64,000 bases of DNA from Cucumis sativus (Eukaryota > Streptophyta > Magnoliopsida > Cucurbitales > Cucurbitaceae): assembly GCF_000004075.3 (NCBI RefSeq), contig NC_026659.2, positions 24,136,272 through 24,200,271 on the forward strand. Reading direction: 5' to 3'. Position numbers and translations under genes: made by a program. Under the pieces are notes generated by a model. The model worked only from the letters and a program-made list of their open reading frames with translations, was not told where the DNA came from and made no database searches. Below are positions 35,082 to 46,821 of this stretch, in pieces (position 1 is the stretch's first letter; each line of letters begins with the position of its first letter).

Positions 35082-38000
35082 TTAATATGTTATGGGGCTC
35101 ATGTTTACTGGTGGTCTAGTGGCCAGTGAGCTAACTGAATATGCCATATGTGCTGGGGGAGGAGTATTAACCGCAATCGGAGTGCCAACTGCTGAAACAA
35201 AGGGCCCTCCTACTGGCTGCCCTACAGTTGGAGCACCGTATATCCCGACACCAAACGATCCAATAGGTGGTTGAGGAGGCTGTTTGGTTGATTTGTTGGT
35301 AGATCCTCCTCCTCCTCCTCCATAACTATTTGCTTCACCAGTAATTGGACCTTGTGGTGCAGATACATCTCCATTATCAACGCTGGTAATATCGTGGATG
35401 CTTGACCGTCTTCTGTCTTTGTTCATCGAGTTTAGACGAATGAAATACTTTTGTGCATGGCTTGCCACTTGAGTGGGTGTTCTCGACACCACAAAGTTCC
35501 GGGAGATACTTCGCCAATCTCCTTTTCCATATTTATCCAAACCAAGAAGAAATAGCCTGCTTGGTAACAAATGCTAAATGTAAGACCTTGTTATGATCCC
35601 ATAAATCTTATGATTTGCGATTTATGGTAAGACAATTGTATCATAAACCATGCAAATATACCAATTGTGAAAAAACAAACATAGGCCTAACAGAAACTAG
35701 TGCGCATGATAAGATATCGAACAAGCATAAGCCTAACATCTTGTGGAAACTGCAATGTTTTTATCTTTATATAAGGGTGCATATAAATCACCGCCTTAAG
35801 AATTTTTTTTTTTTTTTTTTTTTGTTGCGCTTGGAGTGCTTTTGGAGTGCTTTAGTCGTGTACTTCTGTACTGTAACTATATTCCATTTATGAATGAACC
35901 CAACAGAATTTCTCAGGGGAGTCTGAACAATTATATCTCAATGTGATTGACTCAAAACTCTGAGCAATTAGACTATCTAATGACTTTGTATTGTATCTAA
36001 AAAAAAGACATCCAAACTATGGGAGAGGCACCTTCTCATCCCAACAAAGCACATGTTCTGCACGTGATATTTACTTGAGCAACACTACTTTGCCATCTTG
36101 TACTCCAGGAAACCACACATGAACTATCTCCAGGTTCTAATTGGAAGAAAAACATTGCATATGGCATATCCATTCTTCAAGTTGAAGGCAACCTCAATAG
36201 GAAATGATAAACCGAACTTTAATTGAGAGAAAAAAAAAGCAAAAGATTAGAAGGACATATGAAAAGGAGCCCACAAAGACCCCTCCCACAAAAGAAGGAA
36301 AGATAAAGAAAGGGCCTCCGATGAAGCAAAATAATACCTAAAGGTAGTTACAGCTAATGAAGTATCATGATGAGACAGTAGAAGATTCAGCAACTACGAC
36401 AGCCCCTCCTTCCTCAAGTGGAACTGTCAATTAAAGAGTTACTCCAAATGTTGCTAAAATATCACATCCAAGAGTATAATAACTCAGTTATAATCTTACA
36501 CTAGTCTCAGTTTGTGTTCACATAAGGCCCCTTATAACTCACGATTAAGATATCACCACACATAAGAGACAACCAAAGGGTTAGATCCACCTTCAAGAGG
36601 TGGGTAGCCTTAACCGTATGTGTTAACAGGAAAGCCCGAAGGCTGTTCCCGACCCTGTCAGGGGAGATGCCAACCATCTCTCCTTTAATCGAACACTAGA
36701 CAACCAAAGGGTTGATAATCAAAGAAAAATGTCCAATATTTACAACGCTTTGATAGTGAAAGATGAAGAAACTGGCGGTTAAAAAAGTAATGCAACTTGT
36801 GAAGTACAACATATTATCAGGAGATAGAGTTAAGAGCTGTAGCTATGAAGTACAACATACTATTGTGAAGTACAACATATTATTAGGAGATGGTCTAACA
36901 AGAGGAATGGAAGTGCTGAGAAGGTATATCAAAACCCACTGTGATGTGTCTAAAACGAACATGACCAGTTATTGTATCTCATTCTCAGAACTCAAGAACA
37001 CAATTGTACAACCAATCCAATTCAAAAATGTCAAACTTGTCGTATCTCATCCTCAAGAAGTTCAAACTAAAGAACAGAAGTTCAAACTAAAGAACAAAAA
37101 TGTCATACTTCGCCAATCTCTGCCCCATTTCCATTACAATCAGTAACTGTAACAAGTGCAATAGAACAGAGAGTTGGAACTTGGATGCATTTTATCAGCA
37201 ATATGGAAACACTAAGTCTGTAGTTGGATTGACATTAATAGAACAGAGAAAGTAACAAAACAATTGAGCAGAAATTCATGTCTTCGAAACTGAAATATAA
37301 TAATAAGAGGTTCCATACAAGAAATGGCCCCTCTATTTAATGGTAATAAAAGAGAAAATGACCTCCTAAACATTAGACTTAATGGCTTCCCATAATGACG
37401 TCAGTAAGCACTGTAACAAAATCCAAGTAGGGAAACAGTTATCATTTGTTGATTACAAAGAAATTAAGAGTACAGCTATTAATCAGTTTGGATTGGCATC
37501 CATATATTGAAAGCACCACGATTCAGAGCTTCGTACAGAAATACCAAAATTGTTGACTAACTTTACAAAAATCATGTGAAAGGAATAAACGGGAAAAATA
37601 AATAGTGATACATGATTCAAGACAACATCAACACATATAAGATAATGAAGAGAGATGAATTAGCAGCCTATTTGGGCATGTTATATATATAAAAGAAAAA
37701 TAATGACTATTCTTATTATTAATTAAGAAAAAGTTGAACTTACCTCACCTTAGACACTTGAGAAAATCTATTTGTCAACAGAAGTAAGAAAATAGACCCA
37801 AAGACCAAAGGTTTACCTGTGCTCATCCTCTGTCCATGCAGTCCCCTTTCTACGCTCTTGATCTGATCTTGGAGCTTTACTTCCGAAACGAGATTCACTA
37901 TTGTCCAGCCCATGGTAGTCTCCCTTGTTTCCACTTCCCTCTTCACTAGCATGACTTGGAGACCCATCCGAAGAAAAACTATAGGAGGGCAGAGGAATGA

Positions 38001-38202
38001 ATCCAGATTCAATTTGGTTAACATCATCAACCAACAGCTCGTAATGATCTTTGACCTCTTCTAAAGTTTTTCCAGGTACGTCAACCGCAATTTTCTCCCA
38101 ACGATCTGAAGCATCCTCTGGATAAGTGGCTAGAGCATTCTCAAATGCCTTGTCTTGTTCTCGACTCCAAATCGAGCTCTTGCTCTCTTTATCCACTGTC
38201 AT
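35082..38202 (-). CDS. Two-repeat MYB-like transcription factor, SRM1/DIVARICATA type
   Basis: Nuclear DNA-binding regulator. Two exons, 38202-37817 and 35556-35082, separated by a 2.26 kb GT-AG intron, give 286 residues. Residues about 8-60 form the first SANT/MYB repeat ([41 protein letters not shown]). Residues about 117-170 form the second repeat ([30 protein letters not shown]) ending in the diagnostic SHAQKYF motif, followed by [12 protein letters not shown]. The intron splits the second repeat after DEHR. The tail is rich in Pro, Gly, Ser and Val with a six-glycine run. It resembles Arabidopsis At5g08520 (SRM1, salt-related MYB) from memory. Targets usually carry an I-box-like TATCCA/GATAAG site (family knowledge). 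Confidence 0.92.
35803..35823. repeat. Poly-T tract in MYB intron
   Basis: Twenty-one T in a row in the large intron. On the coding (minus) strand this is poly-A. Confidence 0.9.
36215..36345. mobile_element. Probable LINE 3'-end relic in MYB intron
   Basis: TTTAATTGAGAGAAAAAAAA followed by GGAGCCCACAAAGACCCCTC, CCACAAAAGAAGG, AAGAAAGGGCCTCC and GCAAAATAATACC. This succession matches, from memory, antisense plant LINE 3' ends. No coding frame. Confidence 0.45.
36567..36713. mobile_element. Insert of about 115 bases between 16-base direct repeats
   Basis: AGACAACCAAAGGGTT occurs at 36567-36582 and again at 36698-36713. The sequence between is much more GC-rich than the surrounding intron and contains a small hairpin (AGCCCGAAGGCT). 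This looks like a short retroposed insertion with a target-site duplication; source not recognised. Confidence 0.5.
36796..36895. repeat. Short tandem duplications in MYB intron
   Basis: GAAGTACAACATA occurs three times (about 36801, 36847 and 36866), twice as GTGAAGTACAACATATTAT with AGGAGAT after it. TTCAAACTAAAGAACA is also duplicated at about 37061 and 37081. Local slippage or duplication. Confidence 0.7.
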
Positions 38203-41148
38203 CTAGCCTTGTGTTTATTCTCCAAATTTTCCCACAAGAGAGAACAGGAAAATCTATGAAGGTCTTGTATGATCTAAAATCCATGGCAAGAGAGATGCTT
38301 TAGGAAATAGGGCTTTAAATGGACAAATAAAACACTGTTCAGTTGAATCCAGTTTCACCTATAATAATAATGATGGAGCTCAGAAAAAACATGTGAAGAT
38401 TTCAAAAGCAATTTTCTCCATAGCTCAAAAGCTAGATTCAGGTGAAGCCAACCTATCAATGAATAAAAAGAACAGAGTTAGCCAGAGAATGACTGCCTGC
38501 ATGAAAAAAAACTGAAAATCCATAGTAAAAAGAGCAAATGTATCAATTTTCAAAAGAAAGCAAAAGATAGAATTGAATGGGCGAATCATTTCAAATGAGA
38601 ATTTCATCTCCTGATGATGAAATCTGAAAAGGACAGCATATACCAAACAAGGATGAATCCAGAAATCTACAGGGTAGAAGAGAGTCTACGATTTCAATAC
38701 TAAACAAACGAGCAAAGAAAAACCCAATTATCATCTTTCCAGTTGACAAGAACGGCTTATACGGTCCAAACCATAAAACTCAAATCTCTACAATATGATT
38801 TCAACTTTTATGAACCTAAGACAACAACAGGCAAAAGCCAAAACCCGACTACCTCCTTATGCTCTGCCTTCTTCTACTGCTCAAATAGTAAAACCATTTT
38901 ACAAGCAGCTTACATTTCATTGCGAGGTAAGATTTGGAATAAGTAGAAAGAGAAAAAGATGCAAAGTTGAGATGAAAAAGCATCCCTTCAGAGCATAGAT
39001 TCTAGGTATCAAAACGAAAAGAAAAAATGAAACCCATGTGCTTTTACAATTTTCTAATTAAAAGAAGAGCCAAGTAAAACTACACTAACAACTCTTTCAA
39101 TGAAGAACAGCCAGAAATGATAGAGAACAGCTCCTGGTTTTTTCAACCCCTTGATTGATGACAAAACCCTCAAAGTCCTCCCTTCTTACTTTTCAAATAT
39201 CAATTATAGTGATAGTTAAAGCAATACACTAAACACACACGAAAATGCCAAGCGGAATTATTACCAACCCAACACAACTTTCAGCACCATAATCCACAGC
39301 CACAAACAATTAAAGAACAAAAAGGCCAAATCTAGTTACAGAATTACAAAGAGACCCTAAATGGGTAAGAATCAAAACTTTCACTTTTGTTTTTCTACTT
39401 CCTCTCAGCCATAGAATCATACCCAGAAAAAGTTGAAGGAAAAAAAAAAAAGAAACAAGTTGATTTCTAAAAGTAGGACGAATTCAAATAAAGCAAGGGA
39501 GGGATTCAAATGCAAAATAACATAGATGGGGTTGAAAATGGGGCCCTGATTTAGTAGATTTTTACAAGGTAGGTGGAGAAATTATAAGCAACGATGATGG
39601 GTTTTACTAAACTTTCAAAAAGGGGGACTCTGATGGGTCTTAGGTCCCATGCCCAACAACTAATTACTGTAAATAAGACAACTGAGAGAGACAGAAACTT
39701 CAAGCAAACCTTTTATCGGTCTCAAAAAGACACAGAATCTGCAAATCTTTATGAACATATGAACAAGAAATCCATGAAAGAAGCAACAGAGAAGAACAGA
39801 GGAACTGAAATCTGAAGGGTTCCTCTTGATTTCTTTGCTTGTAAACCAACTAAATGGAAACGGTGACGGAAGCGGGGAAATGGGTAACTGTAAAGCAGTT
39901 GCATAGCAGAAAATAAGAGAGTGCCAAATCCAAATTCTTCTCATATTGGCTTTCATGATTTGAATTGATATTCCCAATCTCATAAAAACAAGATTACAAA
40001 AAGAGGGTATTGTTGAATATATATATATATATATTTAAACTTTGTAAGCAAGAGAATTGTTACGATTAAGAGAAATTGTGGCGGAAAATGAAGATGGTTG
40101 GGTTTTGTCTGCAGAATTTGTTTAGGAATATCGGATTTTTTAATAAGATAATATACTATAGATTCTGCTTTGATAGAGAATTTGAAATTTTGAGAACTAA
40201 GGAATGTAATGAAATAGTAGATTTAGAAGAAATTTGATTAACAAATGCATTTGATACTCAAAATTTTGTAATATTAATTCACATCATTTTTTTAATTGTA
40301 TTTTAAAATATTTTATTTTGTTTATTATAATTCTACGTTTTGTTGAGAATTATACGATTTAAATTGCAAAAATTATACAAAATTTGAAACCTTTCTTTTT
40401 TTTCAATTTTGGTTGACGTCATAGTCTTTATTTTTTAAATTTAGAAAATATTGCACTCTTAGATCTCAAAACCAAAAAGAAAAAAAAAACACAACTTTTC
40501 ACGAAATATTTCTATTTATAAAATTTTCCATTGATTGCATTTATATAATATGTATAAATAAAATTAATTTATGTTTAATATTTGTAAACAAATGCTCGTC
40601 AGTCCCAATCAACCAAAGTTCAAATCTTACTCTGAATATTATATGTCATGAATGATTGTTGAAGTTTTAAAAAGAACCAATAACTCTACTAATTCGAATG
40701 AGTTGGATTAAATATTATATTTGAAATTTGAATGATTATAGGGCATTTTCCACTAATTCTTTACATTGAAACCGAACCGGATCAATCCAAATTTTTTGTT
40801 TGGGTTGGTCATAATTTTCCTTCAATCCAAACTTAAAATATTTTGATAAAAAAACAACCAATATATATCTTGAAAAATCAAAACCATAAAAACAGTTAAC
40901 GTAGAAAATTTCAATCTCAACTAAAATCTCAAGATCTGCTGATATTTATACTAGCAACCTTTGTTGCTTATAATCTTATATATAGTTTGGCTTCCAACTG
41001 TTCAATGTTCTTGGCTTGATTTGCTCCCCTTCTAAGAACATAATTAATCTCTAACTATCAAACTGATAATATAATAAAAATCATAATCACATTTGATTCA
41101 TCCTATAACCTCCATTGATCAAACTTGAAGCTTTTCATTTTCCCAAAA
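38203..41148. other. MYB upstream region and intergenic DNA
   Basis: 38203 to about 40000 probably contains the MYB 5' UTR, possibly with a leader intron, and promoter; no start site can be fixed. Open frames here (38743, 39594 and 39660 minus) have no recognisable domain. 40100-41100 is AT-rich intergenic DNA before the EF-hand gene. Confidence 0.5.
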
Positions 41149-43778
41149 ATGGGGAAATTTTCAGTTCTCATTTACATTTCAATCTTTTCCCTTCTTCTAA
41201 TCCTAATATCTCAAACTCCAACAACCCGCCCCCGTCACCGCCGCCTCCGCCTCCGCTCCAACTTCACCTTCAATCCCCCCCTCCTCCGCCACCAACACGA
41301 CCACTACATCTCCTTCGACCCTCTCATTTCTGACATTGAGCTCCGCCGTGAGGACGACGAATGGCATAAGCAGTCCCTCAAAAATCTCGCCGCCCATGAT
41401 TCTCATCCTGAGTGGGAAGAGTTCATCAACGATGAGGACAGGTTTAATGTCACCGAAAGATTGTTTTGGATTTTTCCCAAAATTGATGTGGATCCTTCTG
41501 ATGGGTTTGTGTCGGCGGAGGAACTGACTCGCTGGAACTTGCAGCAAGCCATGAATGAAGCTTTGTATCGGACTGAAAGGGAATTCCAATCTCATGATGA
41601 TAATCGTGATGGGTTTGTTTCCTTTGCTGAGTATGAACCCCCCAGTTGGGTTCTTTCTGCCGGTAAATCTTCCTCTTCTTTCTAATCACTTGTCAATTTG
41701 ATTTCACTTTGATTTTAAGAGCCCCTGCTGATTAATGTGTTCTTGTTTGGTGAATTTGTGTTTTAGTATCTTTTGTACTTTAGACTATTCTATCTGATAT
41801 GACACGTTTGTTTCCCAATGGCATTTATGATTTCTTTTTGTTTAATACAAGTGGGTAGTGGCAAGTGGGTGGGGACAAACACCTTTGAATTTATCGAGGG
41901 TATATGGTTTAATAAGCTGGACCTTGCGGAGGTTGTAATATTAACTTATTAATGCTTTACTTTACCAGTCTTTGAAGCAGGAAGTTACCTTTTTAGCTAA
42001 GACAAATATGGTTAATGTTTTTGTATATGGTTCTATGACATAATTTATGAATTCTCCAATAGGTTCCTAAAACAGTTTTTGGCTCATAAAGCTTCAACCT
42101 AAGTTTGTGTCATTGGTGGTTTATGTGTTTAATATGGTTGGTTTTTGGTTTTTCTTTTTTGAGATAGTGTAATAAAATTTGTTGAATTTCTGGGTTGATG
42201 AGTTATCTTGTGTTTTTATGTGGGTTCATGACTTTTTGTATTAAGAAAGTACATACCCTGTATTTGATTTCTGAGTTTACGAAGCCTAAAACTTTACCAT
42301 ATGATATGAAGATAGGATTCATAAGCTTGAATTTTCGTTACTTCGATTATGTTAACTTTAAGAATATAACTCTTTCATAGTCTAAAACAAGCAATCCATA
42401 GTTTTACATAGGCTTGCTTTGATAAACACCCTTAAATTGCTTCTTCTTCTCATAGAAGATTTTTAAAGATTCCAACGGTGTTGTTTATGTTACACATTCT
42501 GCTTTTTAATTTCCAACTGTTTATCAGGTAATGGTTCTTTTGGCTATGATATTGGCTGGTGGAATGAGGAGCACTTCAATGCATCAGATGCAGATGGGGA
42601 TGGAGTTTTGGATCTAAATGAATTTAATGAGTAAGCTTCAAAAGTTTCACCATCTCTCTTTTGTCCCAACCTCTCACATCATCTGAAAATGCTAAGAAAA
42701 AGTTCTGTCATTTTTTATCACTCAATTGTCAATTCTTATACCATTGTACGATCTACTTGTTTTCAGCTTCTTGCATCCTGCTGACAGCAAGAGCACGAAG
42801 CTGCTTCTATGGTTATGTGCAGATGTAGTAAGGTAAATGGATTCCTTAAGCCTTCGGAGCTTATTACCGAGATAGTTAAACATAACGAGCACTTTACATG
42901 AACTTAAATGTACAAAGATTCTAACACTTGTTCCAATCTTCTTTGTGTTGAAACCTTCTGTTGTATTTAAAGTTAGTACTGATAATCTTACAAGATCATT
43001 CTACTGACCACTCACTTTATAATGTTACCTATCAGGGAAAGAGATAACGACAAAGATGGAAAGCTCAATTTCAGTGAGTTTTTCCCTAAAGTTTTAGACT
43101 TAGTAAGAAGAGTGGATGAAGACTACAATTCATCAAATTGGGAGGACGAAGAACCGGAGGCACTGGCAAAAAAGATGTTCTTGGAGCTCGACAAAGACTC
43201 TGATGGGTAAAAGTAAAACATTATTCCCATATATGTCTTTCTGTTGTAAATAATTCACTCTCTAAACATTATATTGTTCTTCCCCCTTACAGGTACCTTT
43301 CAACAACTGAAATGTTGCCTATAATTGGAAAAATCCATCCATCGGAGGCTTATTATGCAAAACAACAAGCAGAATACATCATCTCTCAGGTACTTTTGGA
43401 TGATAAAACATGGTTTCCGCTTTTATTGTTGCATCGTAAATGTCTTACAACCCAAAGGGGTTAAACAATTCACAAAGTTTTGAACCGAAAAAATGTTCTA
43501 TATTTCTGGTAATAAGAAAGTATTCTGCGGGATTACTGTGAACTTGTTATAGGAAGTATTAATCTTCATGTTCTAGATTCTCAGGATCACACGATGAATG
43601 ATTTCCATAGTTTTGAGGGCCTTAAACAGATAATTGATGTCATGAATTGCAGGCAGATAGTGATGATGATGGACTCCTAACCTTGAACGATATGATCGAG
43701 AACCCATCTGTGTTCTATAGCTCTGTTTTTACTGAAGACGAGATGGATTATTATCCATACCACGATGAATTTCGTTAG
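41149..43778 (+). CDS. Calumenin/reticulocalbin-like EF-hand protein of the secretory pathway
   Basis: Six exons, 41149-41662, 42528-42630, 42767-42832, 43036-43206, 43293-43389 and 43653-43778, GT-AG and in frame, give 358 residues. The ATG opens MGKFSVLIYISIFSLLLILI, a signal peptide or signal anchor, followed by an Arg-rich stretch. Six EF-hand-like loops follow: near 113 (DVDPSDGFVSAEE), 150 (DDNRDGFVSFAEY), 192 (DADGDGVLDLNEF), 230 (DNDKDGKLNFSEF), 280 (DKDSDGYLSTTE) and 319 (DSDDDGLLTLND). The spacing is that of the CREC family, which buffers Ca2+ or chaperones proteins in the ER/Golgi lumen. The C-terminus is YHDEFR, an HDEL-like retrieval signal with an added Arg and Phe instead of Leu, so retention is uncertain. 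It resembles Arabidopsis At4g27790 from memory. Confidence 0.92.
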
Positions 43779-46057
43779 ATGGATACAGTAAGAACAACTA
43801 CGACATTTACTTGTAATCTATATTTCTTTCATCCTCTTGATATCTTTTTCTTAATTCACTATTCACAATTTCTTTCTTTGCTTGCAGGTTATTTAAAGAA
43901 AAAAAAGATTATGGGAGAAAAGAAAACGACGTTGAGAAAGCTTGAGAATTATCAAGAGATTGATCTTCACAAAATATTAGTTAGAGGTGATTTGCTTTCT
44001 TGTTTGTAGCTTAATTAGTTTTATTCTGGCCCTAGCATAGTGTCGGTTTTAATTTCTTGAGTCAGGTTTGATAATCATTTGGTTTTTGAAAATTAAGTCT
44101 ATTCCTTCAATCCGTCCATAGTTTATATTTTTCTTGATTAAAACAGTTGCATGCAAACAAGTTTTTAAAAAGACATCCTTTTGTTTTCTTAACTTTGATT
44201 TTTTTTAAATAAAACATAATTTAGAGGTAGTGAGATTTGTGGTGTTTATAAGCTTAATTTTCAAAACCTATAAACTAAAAACCAAATGACTATCAAACAA
44301 GGTCTAGCTTTGTTCCTCTTAGGTTAGAGTCCATCTTCATGTGTTGGAAAGGCATTTGTCCTTTTTTTTTTTTAATTTTAGTTTCTTTTCCCCATTCATT
44401 TGGGAATAGATTGTAGATATTTTGATTTTATTGAAGTAATTGCTTCTAAATTATTTATTCTTTTCCCTCCACTTCTTATTTGAGCTCTAACAAATGCGCT
44501 ATCAATAACTCACGAACTTGTTTATAAAAGTTACATTTGAAACCATATCATTTCTCAGGCAACGAGTTCAACTAATCAGAAAAATTATCCTCTCAATAAT
44601 AGGATTGAGACTCGTCTACACCATCTTATGCCACTAACTTGACCAAAGTAAGCATCTCTTCCTTCTTAGTCAATATCATTTACACAGTTCAACACTACAA
44701 ACGACAACTACACCTTTAGAGTCACACCCTGAAATTCGAAATACCTAAAGTTACCAAAGAGAATATTCTCATTCACGTTCTCTATGGATGGAGACCTTCA
44801 AAATTTTCCTTGCGGTTAATTTCTATGATAGAAAGATGAAAAGTAGGAGTATGAAAAAGTGCCTTTCTTTCAAGATGAGGGCACATCATTTGAGAATTTG
44901 AATGTGCATCTCATGAATTTGGAAGCTTTTGAAATCATCACACATACACACAAAGTCAAAAGGATCAAAAAAGAAACTCATATAAAGTTAATAAATACAA
45001 CACAGCACCCAAAACCCTTCTCAGACATTGTCTGTCCTTTTGGACTAATACATTTTACAAAATGACAAAACCTAAAATTCTCCTGTCTATTGTTTCCATT
45101 CCTCTTTGTTTCTCACACCCTCTTTATTTGCTTCTCTAATTATAGGCATTAAAACAAATTTAGAAAAATAGGATTATAGAAGATCTATCTATAGAGCGGT
45201 TGAATTATACATATGTGATACAAGGAACAATGGTTGGCCATGATGCCAAACACAGATTTTGATACGAGTAGAAAGCTGATAGTGAAGATAAATGTCACGT
45301 ACAAGAGTTGGAAAAAGTCTAACCTAAGTTGTATGACCCCATCCATGGAAAGTGACCCAAAGAAGGCCCACTCCATGTGAGTTGGCTAAGGTAGATGAAG
45401 TAACTCATGTAAGTCGATCAGATGAGGTGAACCACTAGGGTCAGGGATGGATAAGGATGTGATCCACATGTAAGTCCACCAAAGCATAAATCAATAAGTG
45501 TGGATCACCCTAACAGATATTGAACCTCATTGATTTCACGACCCTTTCTTATCTTTTCACTTTGAGCATCTTGAGAATCCATATACTAGATCTTTGGCTT
45601 AGATCTTCAGTATAATATGATATTGCCCATTTTAGATATAAGTCTTTACGTAGCTTTGCTTTTGGACTTACGCGGAAGTGAATCTCTATCTCCTAACAAA
45701 TGTGAAGTTTGGTTTCCTCCATACTTGGCATTTATAACCGTGGAACGTAACAAAAACAACTAGCTAAACTACCCATCAAAATTAATCGAACAACGACACA
45801 AATAATTAACCAAAAGATAGTCCAACAAAGAAAATAACCAATATAATTTTACCTCAAGATGGACACATTATCATATTGAAGTAATATATACGAACAAGTA
45901 ATCACCTATCTCTTAACGTGTGAATTACAAGGTATGATTTGTTAGTAATAATTAATAAATCGCATAAAAAGTACATAAATTTACAACATGAAATTTTAAT
46001 CTTGACAAGAATTTGAATGTGAATGGAAAAGATATATATCTTAAAACATTTGTGGTA

Positions 46058-46093
<36 letters not shown>

Positions 46094-46821
46094 GTGTTTT
46101 GTTGTGATGTAGTTAACATAAATAGTGAAGCAAAAGAGAGGAATTTAAGCCCTCGTGATACCTTCACATGTCCAAAGTCCTATAATAGTGCTTCAATATA
46201 AAGTCAATCATTTAAATGGGCCACTGTTGCTCTTGTGACACTACCTACCAAACATATGTACCATAACTCATCAGTCATCACACATACAATCACACTATTA
46301 TAAAACCCCTATATATTCTCTTTTACGAAAAATCAATATGTTATTCACCTACCATCATAAATCTCAATTTAGAGAATTGTAATTCATTTGATCATAAAGA
46401 GTAAACCACTCGAAATACTACCTTCAAAAAATAAATTTTACATACTTAACTCATCTTTACTACTAATTATAAGCTAAGCTTACTTATTGACTTGTGTTTA
46501 TTTAGTGATTAAGTGCTCTTTAGTATAAATTGGTAATTCTATCAAAGACAACCATATATAAATATAAATGTAAATCGTGTTTAATGAAACCAAGTTGGTT
46601 AGTATATAAAATGAAAACATAAGACTTTATAGATTGGAAGTAGAATAGATTTTATTACATTTGGAAATAAGAAAAATAGTACACTCATAGAAACTATATA
46701 GCTGTACTAAATGGGAAGTAAATAATTTACATGTGATCTATCTATTAGCTTTAAAACAAAAATTAATAATGTGATTAACAAAAACTATATTCCAAATTCC
46801 TTAATTATATAATTTGCAGAT
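43779..46821. other. Intergenic region between EF-hand and aspartic protease genes
   Basis: EF-hand 3' UTR, then AT-rich DNA without a supported gene. A TG/TA microsatellite lies at 46054-46093. The stretch 45370-45530 is less AT-rich and holds duplicated phrases (ACTCATGTAAGTCGATC, CACATGTAAGTCCACC) that could be an old retroelement piece; not identified. Confidence 0.5.
46054..46093. repeat. Compound TG/TA microsatellite
   Basis: A short TG run passes into about 14 TA units. Confidence 0.9.

Noticed and set aside
41203-41595. 130-codon frame antisense to EF-hand exon 1
   Set aside because: Fully explained as a shadow of the GC-rich coding exon on the other strand.
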